DNA of 32,231 bases from an uncultured Bacteroidales bacterium (GCA_947646295.1 CANSGE010000004.1:1-32231); one strand, 5' to 3'; numbered from the stretch's first letter, positions 1 through 7,832 are shown. Translations and numbers: made by a program. The notes: generated from the letters alone by a model not told the origin.

Positions 1-1757
1 CTGCTCCATAAGTTGGTGCTGGTCAGGCCTACTGCACCGTAGATCTTTGTGTTCACGTCAGTCCAGGGCATCTGCATGCCGAAGGTCTGGTAGTCCTTGG
101 TGAGCTGAGAGTACTTGATAGTCTTCTCGGGCATCACGATGGCCTTGTCAGGCTGCGGGTTCTGCTGCTGTGTCTCGCGGGTGATCTGTACCTTGATGTA
201 AGAAGAAGCCACCATGCGTTTCACACCGGCGTTGTCGGTGATGAAGGCGTCAACGCGCACAACGGGAGTACGGCCGATAGCGGCTGTGTTGGGCTTGTCG
301 CCGAGATTCTTGGCATTCAGGGTCAGCACGCCGTCGGTCAGAGTCACGAACCACTGCTGGTTGGTGTTCTGGGCATCAGCTGCTTTGTATTCAGCGGGGA
401 GGCTGAATTCGTAGCTCATGCCGCTGAAGTTGAGCTTCGAGAGCATGCAGCTTTCTGTGGTGCAGTAGAGGTCTACGTAGTCATAGAGGTTGAGACCGTT
501 GGCATCGTCATACTTGAAGGTGAGGTTGGCAGCTTTGTCAAGTGTCACACCGCAAGTCTTCTGGATGAAGTCGCTTGTCTCAGCGGCTGCATTGGCGAGC
601 ACGTAGTTACGTGCATAGTATGTAGCGGGCTGTGTGGCAGCGGTGGGGTTGACGATCACAGCTTCAACAGCTTTCGACGATACTGCGATATAGTCCGAGG
701 TGTAGGGGCTTGTACCTGCCCAGACCTGTGCGGCCACGATGTTGTTCTTGGGGCTGGCAGCAAGTTTCGAGGGGTTGATGAGCGCGCTCAGTGTCAGTTC
801 GCCTGCTGAGTAGATCTGGTCGCCGGCGATGTTGACAAGGAGGTTGTTCATATCACCGGTGGCGCGTGATGTCACGGCACGGTTGATGAAGCCTACATTC
901 AGGGTTTCGGGAAGAGTTGCCTCGGTGGGGTTGATGCGGTAGTGCAGTTTCACTGCGTTTGACTTGTCAAATGTCAGGTGTTTGAAAGTCTTGGTAGTGG
1001 TGGCCTCTGCATCGTCGATGTAGTAAGCGAGGTTGTAGAAAGGCTCGTCAGTGGTAGGATAAGCTACCTGGCTGCTCATCACGCTGGGGATGAAAGCTAC
1101 AGAGCCCATCGGAGTACCAGAGTTGATGGTCACGCTCTTCTGGTCGCCGTCGAGACCGGAGATGATCAGGTTGGTGCCGTCGAGCACAGCTGAGAGACCG
1201 CCTTCTACGTTGGCACGCCATGAGATGTTGGTCGATTCTACTTTCTTGCCGTCGATATATTTGTCGAAGCAGCCTGTTTCAGCATTGGGGACGTAGTAGA
1301 TTGTCTCACCGTCTTTGCCGTCGGTACCGTTTGTACCGTCAGTACCATTGGTACCGTTGGTGCCGTCTGTACCGTTGAGACCTACAGCACGGTATTCGGT
1401 CTTCTGGCCGTTCTTGTACCAGTAGCCGTCGGTGCCGATTGTCCATACGTCGGCATCTTTGCCATTCACACCATCTGTGCCGTTGGTGCCGTTGGCGCCG
1501 TCCTTGCCATTGGTGATGGTGTAGCTCTTGCCGTCGGAGAGAGTCACTACAATACCATCGGCGTTGGTGGTAACGCCGGTGATCACTGCCCCGGCGTCGA
1601 TTTTGGCTTGCAGCTGCTCAACCGATGCCTTGATAGCGTTGACTTGAGTCTGCAGGTTGTCAATGTCATCATCATAATCCTTGCAAGATGTGAATGAGGT
1701 TGACATCGAAGCGCACATCATCGAGAGGAGTGCGATTTTCAAATAACCTTTGTTCAT
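1..1757 (-). CDS. Secreted lipoprotein with PL29-type N-terminal domain and collagen-like repeats (partial, runs off left edge)
   Basis: This minus-strand frame is open from an ATG at 1757 to the left edge (about 585 codons) and is absent from the ORF track because it has no stop in the window. The N-terminus reads as a lipoprotein signal: a positive start, a hydrophobic core, then FTSC with Cys25 as the likely lipidated residue, followed by KDYDDDI. A short coiled-coil-like stretch (DNLQTQVNAIKASVEQLQ) comes next. After it are Gly-Xaa-Thr/Asp runs such as NGTDGTNGTNGTDG at about residues 95-150, interrupted by a WTIGTDGYWYKNG segment. This N-terminal arrangement resembles Bacteroidetes proteins annotated as PL29 family lyase N-terminal domain-containing. 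The rest looks like beta-rich repeats and I recognise no catalytic domain. Surface exposure is an inference. The true length is unknown. Confidence 0.85.
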   Translation of the reverse strand, partial: MNKGYLKIALLSMMCASMSTSFTSCKDYDDDIDNLQTQVNAIKASVEQLQAKIDAGAVITGVTTNADGIVVTLSDGKSYTITNGKDGANGTNGTDGVNGKDADVWTIGTDGYWYKNGQKTEYRAVGLNGTDGTNGTNGTDGTNGTDGKDGETIYYVPNAETGCFDKYIDGKKVESTNISWRANVEGGLSAVLDGTNLIISGLDGDQKSVTINSGTPMGSVAFIPSVMSSQVAYPTTDEPFYNLAYYIDDAEATTTKTFKHLTFDKSNAVKLHYRINPTEATLPETLNVGFINRAVTSRATGDMNNLLVNIAGDQIYSAGELTLSALINPSKLAASPKNNIVAAQVWAGTSPYTSDYIAVSSKAVEAVIVNPTAATQPATYYARNYVLANAAAETSDFIQKTCGVTLDKAANLTFKYDDANGLNLYDYVDLYCTTESCMLSKLNFSGMSYEFSLPAEYKAADAQNTNQQWFVTLTDGVLTLNAKNLGDKPNTAAIGRTPVVRVDAFITDNAGVKRMVASSYIKVQITRETQQQNPQPDKAIVMPEKTIKYSQLTKDYQTFGMQMPWTDVNTKIYGAVGLTSTNLWS

Positions 1758-1809
1758 AAAAGAGTAATTAAATTATAGTGTATATAGTATGTTTGTATCG
1801 ATAACTGCA

Positions 1810-1827
1810 GCACCGGGGCTGCGGTGC
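1810..1827 (-). promoter_or_regulatory. Short hairpin in the 5' leader of the lipoprotein gene
   Basis: GCACCG (1810-1815) and CGGTGC (1822-1827) form a 6-bp GC-rich stem with a 6-base loop, just downstream of the predicted transcription start. It could stabilise the mRNA or affect translation; no family is recognised. Confidence 0.35.
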
Positions 1828-1841
1828 AGAATACAACGATG

Positions 1842-1849
1842 CAAAGTTA
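1842..1849 (-). promoter_or_regulatory. -7 promoter element for the PL29-type lipoprotein
   Basis: On the minus strand this reads TAACTTTG, a full match to the Bacteroidetes -7 consensus TAnnTTTG, about 85 bases before the ATG at 1757. No clear TTTG lies at the expected -33 distance. Confidence 0.6.
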
Positions 1850-1898
1850 CGCCAAAGGTTTATAAATTAGAGGGTTGATTTGTAGCGATAATGCAACA

Positions 1899-2123
1899 CT
1901 ACTGTTGCGAATTTTGCCTATCAGCGATCTGCTGCGACAAAACGGCAAAAAAATCCTTGCCCAGCACGAGCGATATGCGTGACAGCAGGTCGGTGTCGAT
2001 ACTGTTTTTCTGAAACAGACGGTACACGTTCGAGCGGTCGAGATGCAACTTCCGGGCGAACCAGGTCACGGAGCGTTCCTGTGCGAAGAGTTCTTGTTTG
2101 ATAAGTTGGCCAAGTGGTTCCAT
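1899..2123 (-). CDS. Small XRE-like helix-turn-helix DNA-binding protein
   Basis: This is a 74-residue protein made almost only of one HTH domain. The core VTWFARKLHLDRSNVYRLFQ reads as helix 2, turn and recognition helix, followed by IDTDLLSRISLVLGKDFF, a pattern seen in short Bacteroidetes XRE-family regulators. The ATG at 2123 is the only sensible start. It is preceded by an unusually long and highly paired stretch of RNA (2136-2539, see the ncRNA entry), which may be its own leader. I cannot tell its target. No partner toxin or phage gene lies beside it, so a stand-alone regulator is more likely than an antitoxin. Confidence 0.8.
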   Translation of the reverse strand: MEPLGQLIKQELFAQERSVTWFARKLHLDRSNVYRLFQKNSIDTDLLSRISLVLGKDFFAVLSQQIADRQNSQQ

Positions 2124-2135
2124 GAATCACGTGTG

Positions 2136-2539
2136 CTCCGAGCTCTCTCTCGGAGGAGGTATTGTCGTCCGGCAGACCCCGGCCGGACCGATTATATACG
2201 AATGACGTGGGATCTGTTACTCTCAGGCTCAATCCACGTCGCAGGCCTTCGCAATGCCTCTTACCGGAACGAGCAACTCAGACAGCCCACGTCACTGATG
2301 CTTATATTGGCACGCGTAGTTAAGCGGTACGTGATGGGGCGCGTGTGGGCGCCCATCACTACCGCAGGTCGCGTGTGTAAACATCAACCGTGGACGCTTA
2401 CATTGCTGTTTCTCCGGTAAGTCAAAAGTTGCGAAGTTTGGACGTGGGGAAACGATTAAGTAAACGTCACCTTTATGTTGTAGACATCGACGGAATATAT
2501 CTGACGATATCAGGCTCTCTGGGCACCGCTGTGCATGAG
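2136..2539 (-). ncRNA. Candidate structured non-coding RNA or long structured leader of the HTH gene (unidentified family)
   Basis: Downstream of a consensus promoter (2545-2577) the minus strand holds about 400 nt without a convincing gene but with several strong helices. A 9-bp helix (one G-U) pairs 2460-2468 with 2393-2401. A long hairpin at 2311-2375 stacks CACGCG/CGCGTG, GCGGTA/TACCGC and GTGATGGG(G)CGC/GCGCCCATCAC around a 6-base loop. A perfect 9-bp helix pairs 2203-2211 with 2286-2294 and continues inward with CTGT/ACAG and GCTC/GAGC. Two 7-bp hairpins end the region (2167-2188 and 2136-2155). I checked for signature motifs of RNase P RNA, tmRNA, SRP RNA, and the cobalamin and TPP riboswitches and saw none. 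No T-tract terminator separates it from the HTH gene, so it may be a 5' leader rather than a separate RNA. The ends are approximate. Confidence 0.55.
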
Positions 2540-2544
2540 CGCTG

Positions 2545-2577
2545 CAAAATTACAAAAAAATCTCCGAGACTTGCAAA
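2545..2577 (-). promoter_or_regulatory. Consensus Bacteroidetes promoter driving the candidate ncRNA/HTH gene
   Basis: Reading the minus strand, TTTG (2574-2577), a 21-bp spacer and TAATTTTG (2545-2552) match the TTTG-N19-21-TAnnTTTG consensus exactly. Transcription should start near 2538. The -33 half lies inside the preceding terminator hairpin. Confidence 0.7.
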
Positions 2578-2589
2578 TCTCGATTTTTT
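2554..2589 (-). terminator. Rho-independent terminator after dgt
   Basis: On the minus strand an A-tract, stem CGAGA, loop, stem TCTCG and a run of seven T form a hairpin with A/T-tract extension, about 75-110 bases past the dgt stop. It is roughly symmetric, so it could also act on the plus strand. It overlaps the next promoter. Confidence 0.65.
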
Positions 2590-2625
2590 ATTTCTGCTTT
2601 ACCTCCCGCCCTAAGGCTGAATGGA

Positions 2626-2662
2626 GGCTTTTAAACAAGTTGCAGGGGCTTTTAAACAAGTT
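2626..2662. repeat. Two copies of a 16-bp direct repeat, period 21 bp
   Basis: GGCTTTTAAACAAGTT occurs at 2626-2641 and again at 2647-2662, directly beyond the dgt stop codon (2664-2666). The copies are identical and separated by GCAGG. Confidence 0.8.
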
Positions 2663-2663
2663 C

Positions 2664-4028
2664 TCAATTCTCGATGCGCAGCTGGGTGCCGTTGAGCTTG
2701 CGGTACAGATCCAGCGCGTAGACGTCGGTCATCGCGCTCAGATGATCGAGCACAGCCTGGATGCGCCCGAAGAGCGTGGCCGACCGCACATCATACTGCT
2801 CCGGGAATTTTGCCAGAAGCAGGCGCGAGTAATGCAGCTCCGGATGCAATACCGCCTCCGTAAGCCGCGTCAGCAAATCCGTGATGATATGATTGCCCGC
2901 AAGCTCGATATCCACTACATCGCCCGAACAATAGATCTTGTCCCACGAAATACGCGAGCAATTGCGGTATCCCTCGCGCTCACGCTCCGGGATATGATCG
3001 AGCAGGCAGCCCTCCATCTCGCCGCGCAGGATGCTTTCCTCATGCTCGATGAATGCCTCGGCGCACCGCTTCACCAGCACGCCCACAACGCACGAGCGCA
3101 GGTAAGCCACCTTCTCGTTGGGGTCGTCCACCATATCCATCACCTGCTCCATTGATGCGCGCCGCTCATCGGGGAAATATGCCAGAAAGGCGTCGATGAC
3201 CTCGCGCGTGGAGAGGATCTTCAGCTTATGGGCATCCTCGATGTCCATCACCTCGTAGCATATGTCATCGGCTGCCTCCACGATATACACGAGCGGGTGC
3301 CGCGCATAGCTCAGATGCCCCGATGCAGTCTCACGGCGTATCAGACCAAGCTCCGTGGCCACTTTCACAAAATCATCACGCTCCGAGGTGAAGAAGCCGA
3401 ATTTGTTTTTGGTGGCGAGCGACGATTCGAAGGGATATTTCACTATGGAGGCCAGCGTGGAGTAGGTCATGGCGAAGCCGCCCTTGCGGCGCCCCTTGAA
3501 TTGGTGTGTGAGCACACGGAAGGCGTTGGCATTGCCCTCGAAATGTATCAGGTCAGTCCATTCCTCCTCCGAGAGCATCGGCCGGAGTGACTTGCCCGCG
3601 CCCTCGCTGAAATATGTCGATATGGCCTTTTCGCCCGAGTGGCCGAATGGCGGATTGCCCAGGTCGTGTGCCAGGCACGCCGCCGCCACGATGTCGCCGA
3701 TGTGGTCGAACACTTCCGTGAAGCCCTCCCCGGCGTATTTACGGCGCAGGGCACCGGCCACCTCATCAGCCATCGACTTGCCCACGCACGCCACTTCCAT
3801 CGAGTGGGTGAGGCGGTTGTGCACGAAGATGCTGCCCGGCAGCGGGAATACCTGGGTCTTGTTCTGCAGGCGCCGGAAGGGCGATGAGAATACCAGACGG
3901 TCATAGTCGCGGCGGAAATCCGTGCGCACGGCATCTTTAGGCTTGGGCAGATGCAGGTCTTCCAGCCCGAAGCGTTTGTCGCAGATGAGACGCGGCCATT
4001 GCATTTTCTGTTCTGAGGAGGCTGACAT
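2664..4028 (-). CDS. dgt: Deoxyguanosinetriphosphate triphosphohydrolase (dGTPase)
   Basis: This HD-domain enzyme hydrolyses dGTP to deoxyguanosine and triphosphate, affecting dNTP pools. The N-terminal motif DYDRLVFSSPFRRLQNKTQV is a family hallmark. The metal-binding HD motif is intact: HSMEVA supplies the first histidine, and CLAHDLGNPPFGHSGE supplies the His-Asp pair. The ORF track begins at a TTG (4058). I prefer the ATG at 4028 (MSASSEQ, 454 aa); the next ATG at 4004 (MQWPRL) is also possible. The gene lies 129 bases downstream of ppiD on the same strand and is followed by a terminator. The region upstream holds a 9-bp hairpin (4067-4099) and no clear promoter, so its transcription may come from ppiD. 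Confidence 0.93.
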   Translation of the reverse strand: MSASSEQKMQWPRLICDKRFGLEDLHLPKPKDAVRTDFRRDYDRLVFSSPFRRLQNKTQVFPLPGSIFVHNRLTHSMEVACVGKSMADEVAGALRRKYAGEGFTEVFDHIGDIVAAACLAHDLGNPPFGHSGEKAISTYFSEGAGKSLRPMLSEEEWTDLIHFEGNANAFRVLTHQFKGRRKGGFAMTYSTLASIVKYPFESSLATKNKFGFFTSERDDFVKVATELGLIRRETASGHLSYARHPLVYIVEAADDICYEVMDIEDAHKLKILSTREVIDAFLAYFPDERRASMEQVMDMVDDPNEKVAYLRSCVVGVLVKRCAEAFIEHEESILRGEMEGCLLDHIPEREREGYRNCSRISWDKIYCSGDVVDIELAGNHIITDLLTRLTEAVLHPELHYSRLLLAKFPEQYDVRSATLFGRIQAVLDHLSAMTDVYALDLYRKLNGTQLRIEN

Positions 4029-4066
4029 GTTTTGAGGGTATTTAGAGGTCGTTTTCAATATAGAAC

Positions 4067-4099
4067 GATGGCCCGAAGAACTATGTCCGACGGGCCATC
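4067..4099 (-). promoter_or_regulatory. Hairpin between ppiD and dgt
   Basis: GATGGCCCG (4067-4075) and CGGGCCATC (4091-4099) form a perfect 9-bp stem with a 15-base loop. There is no T-tract on the minus strand, so it does not look like a simple terminator. It could be a leader element of dgt or an mRNA processing or stability site. Confidence 0.45.
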
Positions 4100-4157
4100 A
4101 TGTGATTTAACAAAGTGGGGTTACGGAATGTTACTTCCGGTTTGTTTTTCCTGAAGC

Positions 4158-6272
4158 TTATTCACCGAAGCCCTGGATGAAGTTGAGGCTGTTGTTCTCT
4201 ACCTCTTCGTCGCCCAGGAGCAGGTTGAAGATGCTCTGCTGGTTCTGCAGACGGTAGGTGGAGATGCCGAGGGCGCGGTTGAACTGGTTGGCGTATTCCG
4301 TGAAGTCGTATTCGCGGCCTGAGTTGTCCTGACCGTTCACTACGAATACCACTACGGCGTTGTTGCCCTTGACAGGACCGGTCACTTTGCCTTTCTCAGC
4401 TGCTGCGATGGCACCCTGGAGCGCGCTTTCGCCGAAGCCGATACCGCTGATCATAGGCGAATTGAACATCGCGTCGGCGGTCTGGGGAGCTACTTCCATG
4501 AGTTTGGCGTAGCCGGCTATGTCCTGAGCCTTGCCTGCGTAGCGTTCAGCCAGCATGGCGGCTTTCTTGTTGTGGAGGGCTTTCTGATTGATCTGGTCAG
4601 CGATGATCACAGCATCCCAGGGGATGTAGTCGCCGTCATAGATACCCTTGACAGCGGCAGTCATGAGGTACGACTGCTTGTTGTCCTGGAATACGGGCAT
4701 CACCTGACCCTGCTTGGCGTTCATCACCCATTTCACGGCTGAGCGTGAGTCGGGGGCGCCGCCGAGGTGGGGCGAGCTTGCGCGTACCACATCGCTCATG
4801 ATGGTGTAGCCTGCTTCCTGGGCGTTGGCTGCGAAGTCGGCTGCCGATGAGTTGTTGGATACGTAGGTGTGGAGGTCGGAGGAGAGCTGCGAGAGAGTTT
4901 CCTGCGAGGGATCCACGGTGTAGTCGATCAGGGCGAGTTCGTAGAAGGGCACTGCGGCGTGGCGGCGGTTGATGACGTAGAGGGCGCTCTGTGCCTGACC
5001 CGATACGGTATCGGTGAGGATGAAGGGACGGCCGATCTCGCCGTTCACGAGGGCGTCCTTGAGCTTTTCGGGCACGTTGCCTGCCAGTGAATACCATACG
5101 CTGTCGCGGCCGGCATAGATTTCGTCATCGACGATGTCGGCGAATTTCTTACCTTCAGCCATCAGAGCGAGAGCGCTGTCGAGCGGAGCGCCGTCGGGGC
5201 GGCCGATCATGGTCACGTTGATGGAGTCGATCTCGTTGGTCACCGAGAGGAGTTTGGCGATGCTGTACTGGTCGCCTACGGTGGCGAAGATGGCAGCCTG
5301 GCCTACGGAAGCCGAGTCAACGAATTCCTTGAGGCGGTTGTCGGTGATATTGGCTTTGGTTGTGGAGACGTTGTTCACCACAAAGCTGCTGTTGGCAGCT
5401 ACGTCCTCCACACCTTCCTTGGCGTTGAGGGTGATGAGGGCTTCTTCGACGGCCTTCTGTCCGGCGGCGCGGTCGGCGGCCGACGGCTCGATGCGTACCA
5501 TGATGTAATCGATGGCGCGCATGGGCTCGGTGATGCGGTATGTGCCCTTGTCTTCCTGCCATGCTGCGCGGCGGTCGTCATCGGTGATGGCGGCTTCCTC
5601 ATCGGTGATGGCCGAGAGGGGCTTGGCTGCATATGAGATGTGGCGGGTGGTGGCGATGTCGTCGTAGAGGCCGTGGGCGTCGAGCTCGTTGGCTGAGAAG
5701 AGGCCGCCTACGAGACGGGCAAACTTCTGTGTGAGCATGATTTTCTCGAGCTGGCGTTCCTGGTTGGCCCATTCCTGCTGGAGGGGTGCTGAGATTTCAG
5801 CGGGCAGACCGTATTTGGCCGGATTCATCATGGCGTCGTAGACAGCGGCGCCCGAGGGAGCGGGGAGGCCGAGACGCTGCGACATCACAGCTACAAACTG
5901 CTGCACGGCGGGGTGGGGAACGGCGCCGGTGAGGGCTTCGGAGATTTCTTCGTCGGTCACGACGATGCCGAGGTCCTGATATTCGTTTTCAAGCATCTTT
6001 TCGAGGAGAAGCTCGTTGAGCACGTCGCGGGAGAGCTCGTCGGCGTCGACGTTGGCCTGCTGCTGGCGGCGGGCTTCACTTTCCTGATTGATGCGGGCCT
6101 GATAGTCGGTGTAGTCGACTTTGGCATTGCCGGCCTTAGCTACAGTAGTACCCGAGCCGAAATATGTGCGGCCCGATGTAAGGAAGTCTCCGAGAATGAA
6201 TGCAAGCAGCGCCACGATGATGATGACGAAGAGCAGCACGGACTTGCTTCGGATTTTTTCGAGAGTTGACAT
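4158..6272 (-). CDS. ppiD: PpiD-like membrane-anchored periplasmic chaperone / SurA N-terminal domain protein
   Basis: This 704-residue protein begins with MSTLEKIRSKSVLLFVIIIV, a single N-terminal membrane anchor (about residues 12-31) with a long periplasmic part, the topology of PpiD. The following GNAKVDYTDYQARINQESEA resembles the SurA_N chaperone region. The middle (about 345-450) may contain a parvulin-type PPIase fold, but I cannot confirm catalytic residues, so isomerase activity is uncertain. The likely role is assisting folding of envelope proteins as they leave the Sec translocon. The ATG at 6272 is well placed before the anchor. Two -7-like boxes lie 31-51 bases upstream. dgt follows on the same strand. 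Confidence 0.85.
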   Translation of the reverse strand: MSTLEKIRSKSVLLFVIIIVALLAFILGDFLTSGRTYFGSGTTVAKAGNAKVDYTDYQARINQESEARRQQQANVDADELSRDVLNELLLEKMLENEYQDLGIVVTDEEISEALTGAVPHPAVQQFVAVMSQRLGLPAPSGAAVYDAMMNPAKYGLPAEISAPLQQEWANQERQLEKIMLTQKFARLVGGLFSANELDAHGLYDDIATTRHISYAAKPLSAITDEEAAITDDDRRAAWQEDKGTYRITEPMRAIDYIMVRIEPSAADRAAGQKAVEEALITLNAKEGVEDVAANSSFVVNNVSTTKANITDNRLKEFVDSASVGQAAIFATVGDQYSIAKLLSVTNEIDSINVTMIGRPDGAPLDSALALMAEGKKFADIVDDEIYAGRDSVWYSLAGNVPEKLKDALVNGEIGRPFILTDTVSGQAQSALYVINRRHAAVPFYELALIDYTVDPSQETLSQLSSDLHTYVSNNSSAADFAANAQEAGYTIMSDVVRASSPHLGGAPDSRSAVKWVMNAKQGQVMPVFQDNKQSYLMTAAVKGIYDGDYIPWDAVIIADQINQKALHNKKAAMLAERYAGKAQDIAGYAKLMEVAPQTADAMFNSPMISGIGFGESALQGAIAAAEKGKVTGPVKGNNAVVVFVVNGQDNSGREYDFTEYANQFNRALGISTYRLQNQQSIFNLLLGDEEVENNSLNFIQGFGE

Positions 6273-6302
6273 TGATTTATTATGTGTTTAGATTTATTTT
6301 TC

Positions 6303-6323
6303 CAAATATAGCGCACAAAGATA
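6303..6323 (-). promoter_or_regulatory. Possible ppiD promoter (-7 elements)
   Basis: Two TAnnTTTG matches on the minus strand, TATATTTG (6303-6310) and TATCTTTG (6316-6323), precede the ppiD start. Neither has a convincing -33 TTTG at the right distance. An AT-rich 6-bp hairpin (ATTTTT/AAAAAT) sits just upstream. Confidence 0.4.
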
Positions 6324-6391
6324 CGGTATTTTTGGGAAAAATAAAAATGCAAAGCGTAAAATTGCGAATTTGGCTACAAATCAGCGGGCTT

Positions 6392-7249
6392 TCAGAGGGG
6401 TAAAGGCCCGCGCTCGAAGGCGTCGATATATGATCCGGGCGTGGAATTGATCACGCTGATGCCCGAGCGCTCGGCGAAGCGGCGCAGCTCGTGGTAGGAT
6501 GCGAAGGCTATGCGGAAGCTTTCGAGTATGTCGTGCAGGTGGTAGCCTTGGTATTCGGTGCGGTTGCGGCTGCGCTCCTTGTCGGAGTCGGCATAGAAGT
6601 GCGGCTGTACGGACACCACATGGTTGTCGTCGTCCACGCGGATGGTCTCGAGCCATGAGTGGTCGGCCCCGGTGATGTAGATGCGGCGGTATCCGGCGTT
6701 GATGGCTGTCATCAGTGCCGGTATGAGCACGTTGCGTGGCCGGGGCATGGCTGTGCCGCGGGCAAATAGAAAATGCCGCAGGCTCTCGAAGCCCTCGATA
6801 CCTACGAAGTTGAATGTGGAGATGGTGATCTGCGGGGCTACTTTGAGGAGCTCTCGGGCGGCATCGGCGCAGGGCACGGGCACGCACAGGCACATGGGCC
6901 AGTCGGTGGCGGCGAGGTTCTGCCAGAGCTGCCGCACGTTGTCGTGCGCGATACCGTTGAAAAAGTGCGGGTCGGCCATCACGTAGTAGGCGGGCCGCAG
7001 CTCGCGGAATGCCGGAGTGTTGGCAAAGAAGTTGACGGCGATGGTCCTGGCCCGGCGCAGCTGCTCGCCGTAGTCGGCTATGGTGCGTGAGAGCGATGGG
7101 CCGTTGCCCAGTATGATGACGGGGGTATCGGGCGATGGCGCGGGCACGGGCGGCAGCGTGTGGCGCGACTGTAATGCCACTTTCACGAGCGCTTTGGCCG
7201 ATGAGCCGAGCTGTGAGGCGAAATCAGATATCCGTTTGGTCGTAGACAT
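6392..7249 (-). CDS. MptE-like (DUF115-type) protein of a glycan cassette
   Basis: This 285-residue protein carries VIILGNGPSLSRTI near its N-terminus, the glycine-rich motif shared by the MptE-like / DUF115 family, which is often found in surface-glycan clusters. Further family-like segments are YYVMADPHFF and IYITGADHSWLE. I chose the ATG at 7249 (MSTTKR) because the 14 codons before it in the ORF track lie deep in the preceding gene and look unlike protein. With this start it overlaps the upstream SDR-like gene by 26 bases, so translational coupling is likely. It is last in a four-gene operon. Families of this type can act on sialic-acid-like or other phosphorylated glycan substrates, but the reaction here is unknown. 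Confidence 0.75.
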   Translation of the reverse strand: MSTTKRISDFASQLGSSAKALVKVALQSRHTLPPVPAPSPDTPVIILGNGPSLSRTIADYGEQLRRARTIAVNFFANTPAFRELRPAYYVMADPHFFNGIAHDNVRQLWQNLAATDWPMCLCVPVPCADAARELLKVAPQITISTFNFVGIEGFESLRHFLFARGTAMPRPRNVLIPALMTAINAGYRRIYITGADHSWLETIRVDDDNHVVSVQPHFYADSDKERSRNRTEYQGYHLHDILESFRIAFASYHELRRFAERSGISVINSTPGSYIDAFERGPLPL

Positions 7250-7832
7250 GTGTGCGCAGATATTCGGTGACGTTGTGCGGATGGAAGTCAAACCGGGCGG
7301 CGAAGTCCGAGCCGTCGGCTGTCACGGGTGCGTCGGCTTCGGGGCCGAGCCCGTCGCCCAGGAGTAGGCGGGTGAAGGCTGTGCGGTGGCGCAGGATGCG
7401 GCGGTCGCCCATGCGGCGTGCGAGCGCTTCGGCAAATTCACCCAAGGTATGCTCGGCGCCGTCGGTAATGGTGTACAGGCCGGGCTTCCCGAGCACGAGG
7501 CGCACGGCGGCGGCCACGTCGAGTGCGTGGATGAGCGATATCGGATTGTCGGAGCGGCGTGTGTGGTAGAAGCGGCCTTTGAATACGGCCGAGGCTACCT
7601 CGAAGGGGAAGCCCGTCATGCCGGTGCCTACTATGCCGGGGCAGAGCAGCACGGGTGTGTGGGCGGCCAGGTCGCGCATTTTGGCGGCATCGGCCACGGG
7701 CGCGATGGCCACGCAGCGGTCGGCTGTTTCCGAGCCGGTGAGGTCGGCCTCGGGGATGGCTGCGCTCACGTAGGGGAGCAGGAAGTCCAGCCCGGGGGCT
7801 ATGAGGCGGAGGGAGAAGCGGTTATCGTCCAT
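7224..7832 (-). CDS. SDR-like (NAD-epimerase C-terminal half) protein lacking a visible nucleotide-binding motif
   Basis: This 202-residue protein resembles the C-terminal part of extended short-chain dehydrogenases: VLLCPGIVGTGMTGFP fits the strand after the active site, ISLIHALDVAAAVRLVL fits the HVDDVA region, and LYTITDGAEHTLGEFAEALA fits the end of the fold. The N-terminal GxxGxxG Rossmann motif and a YxxxK catalytic pair are not visible. The protein starts abruptly with MDDNRFSLRLIAPGLDFLLP. The ORF-track start at 7838 is TTG, so I use the ATG at 7832, which overlaps the GT2 gene by 11 bases. No upstream missing half was found in the other frames, where the GT2 gene lies. It may be a non-catalytic or unusual sugar-modifying protein. 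Confidence 0.7.
   Translation of the reverse strand: MDDNRFSLRLIAPGLDFLLPYVSAAIPEADLTGSETADRCVAIAPVADAAKMRDLAAHTPVLLCPGIVGTGMTGFPFEVASAVFKGRFYHTRRSDNPISLIHALDVAAAVRLVLGKPGLYTITDGAEHTLGEFAEALARRMGDRRILRHRTAFTRLLLGDGLGPEADAPVTADGSDFAARFDFHPHNVTEYLRTHVYDQTDI

Noticed and set aside
1899-2123. HTH gene considered as an antitoxin
   Set aside because: There is no adjacent small partner gene on either side; the neighbours are a lipoprotein and an RNA-like region.
2136-2539. Structured region considered as RNase P RNA, tmRNA, SRP RNA, or a cobalamin or TPP riboswitch
   Set aside because: None of the conserved core sequences I know for these RNAs were found on either strand.
2626-2662. Repeat considered as a CRISPR remnant
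   Set aside because: There are only two copies with a 5-base spacer and no cas genes.
2043-3155. Plus-strand ORFs (125, 74 and 206 aa) across 2043-3155
   Set aside because: The parts over the gap lack any domain and the rest is antisense to dgt; the strong feature here is RNA structure on the minus strand.
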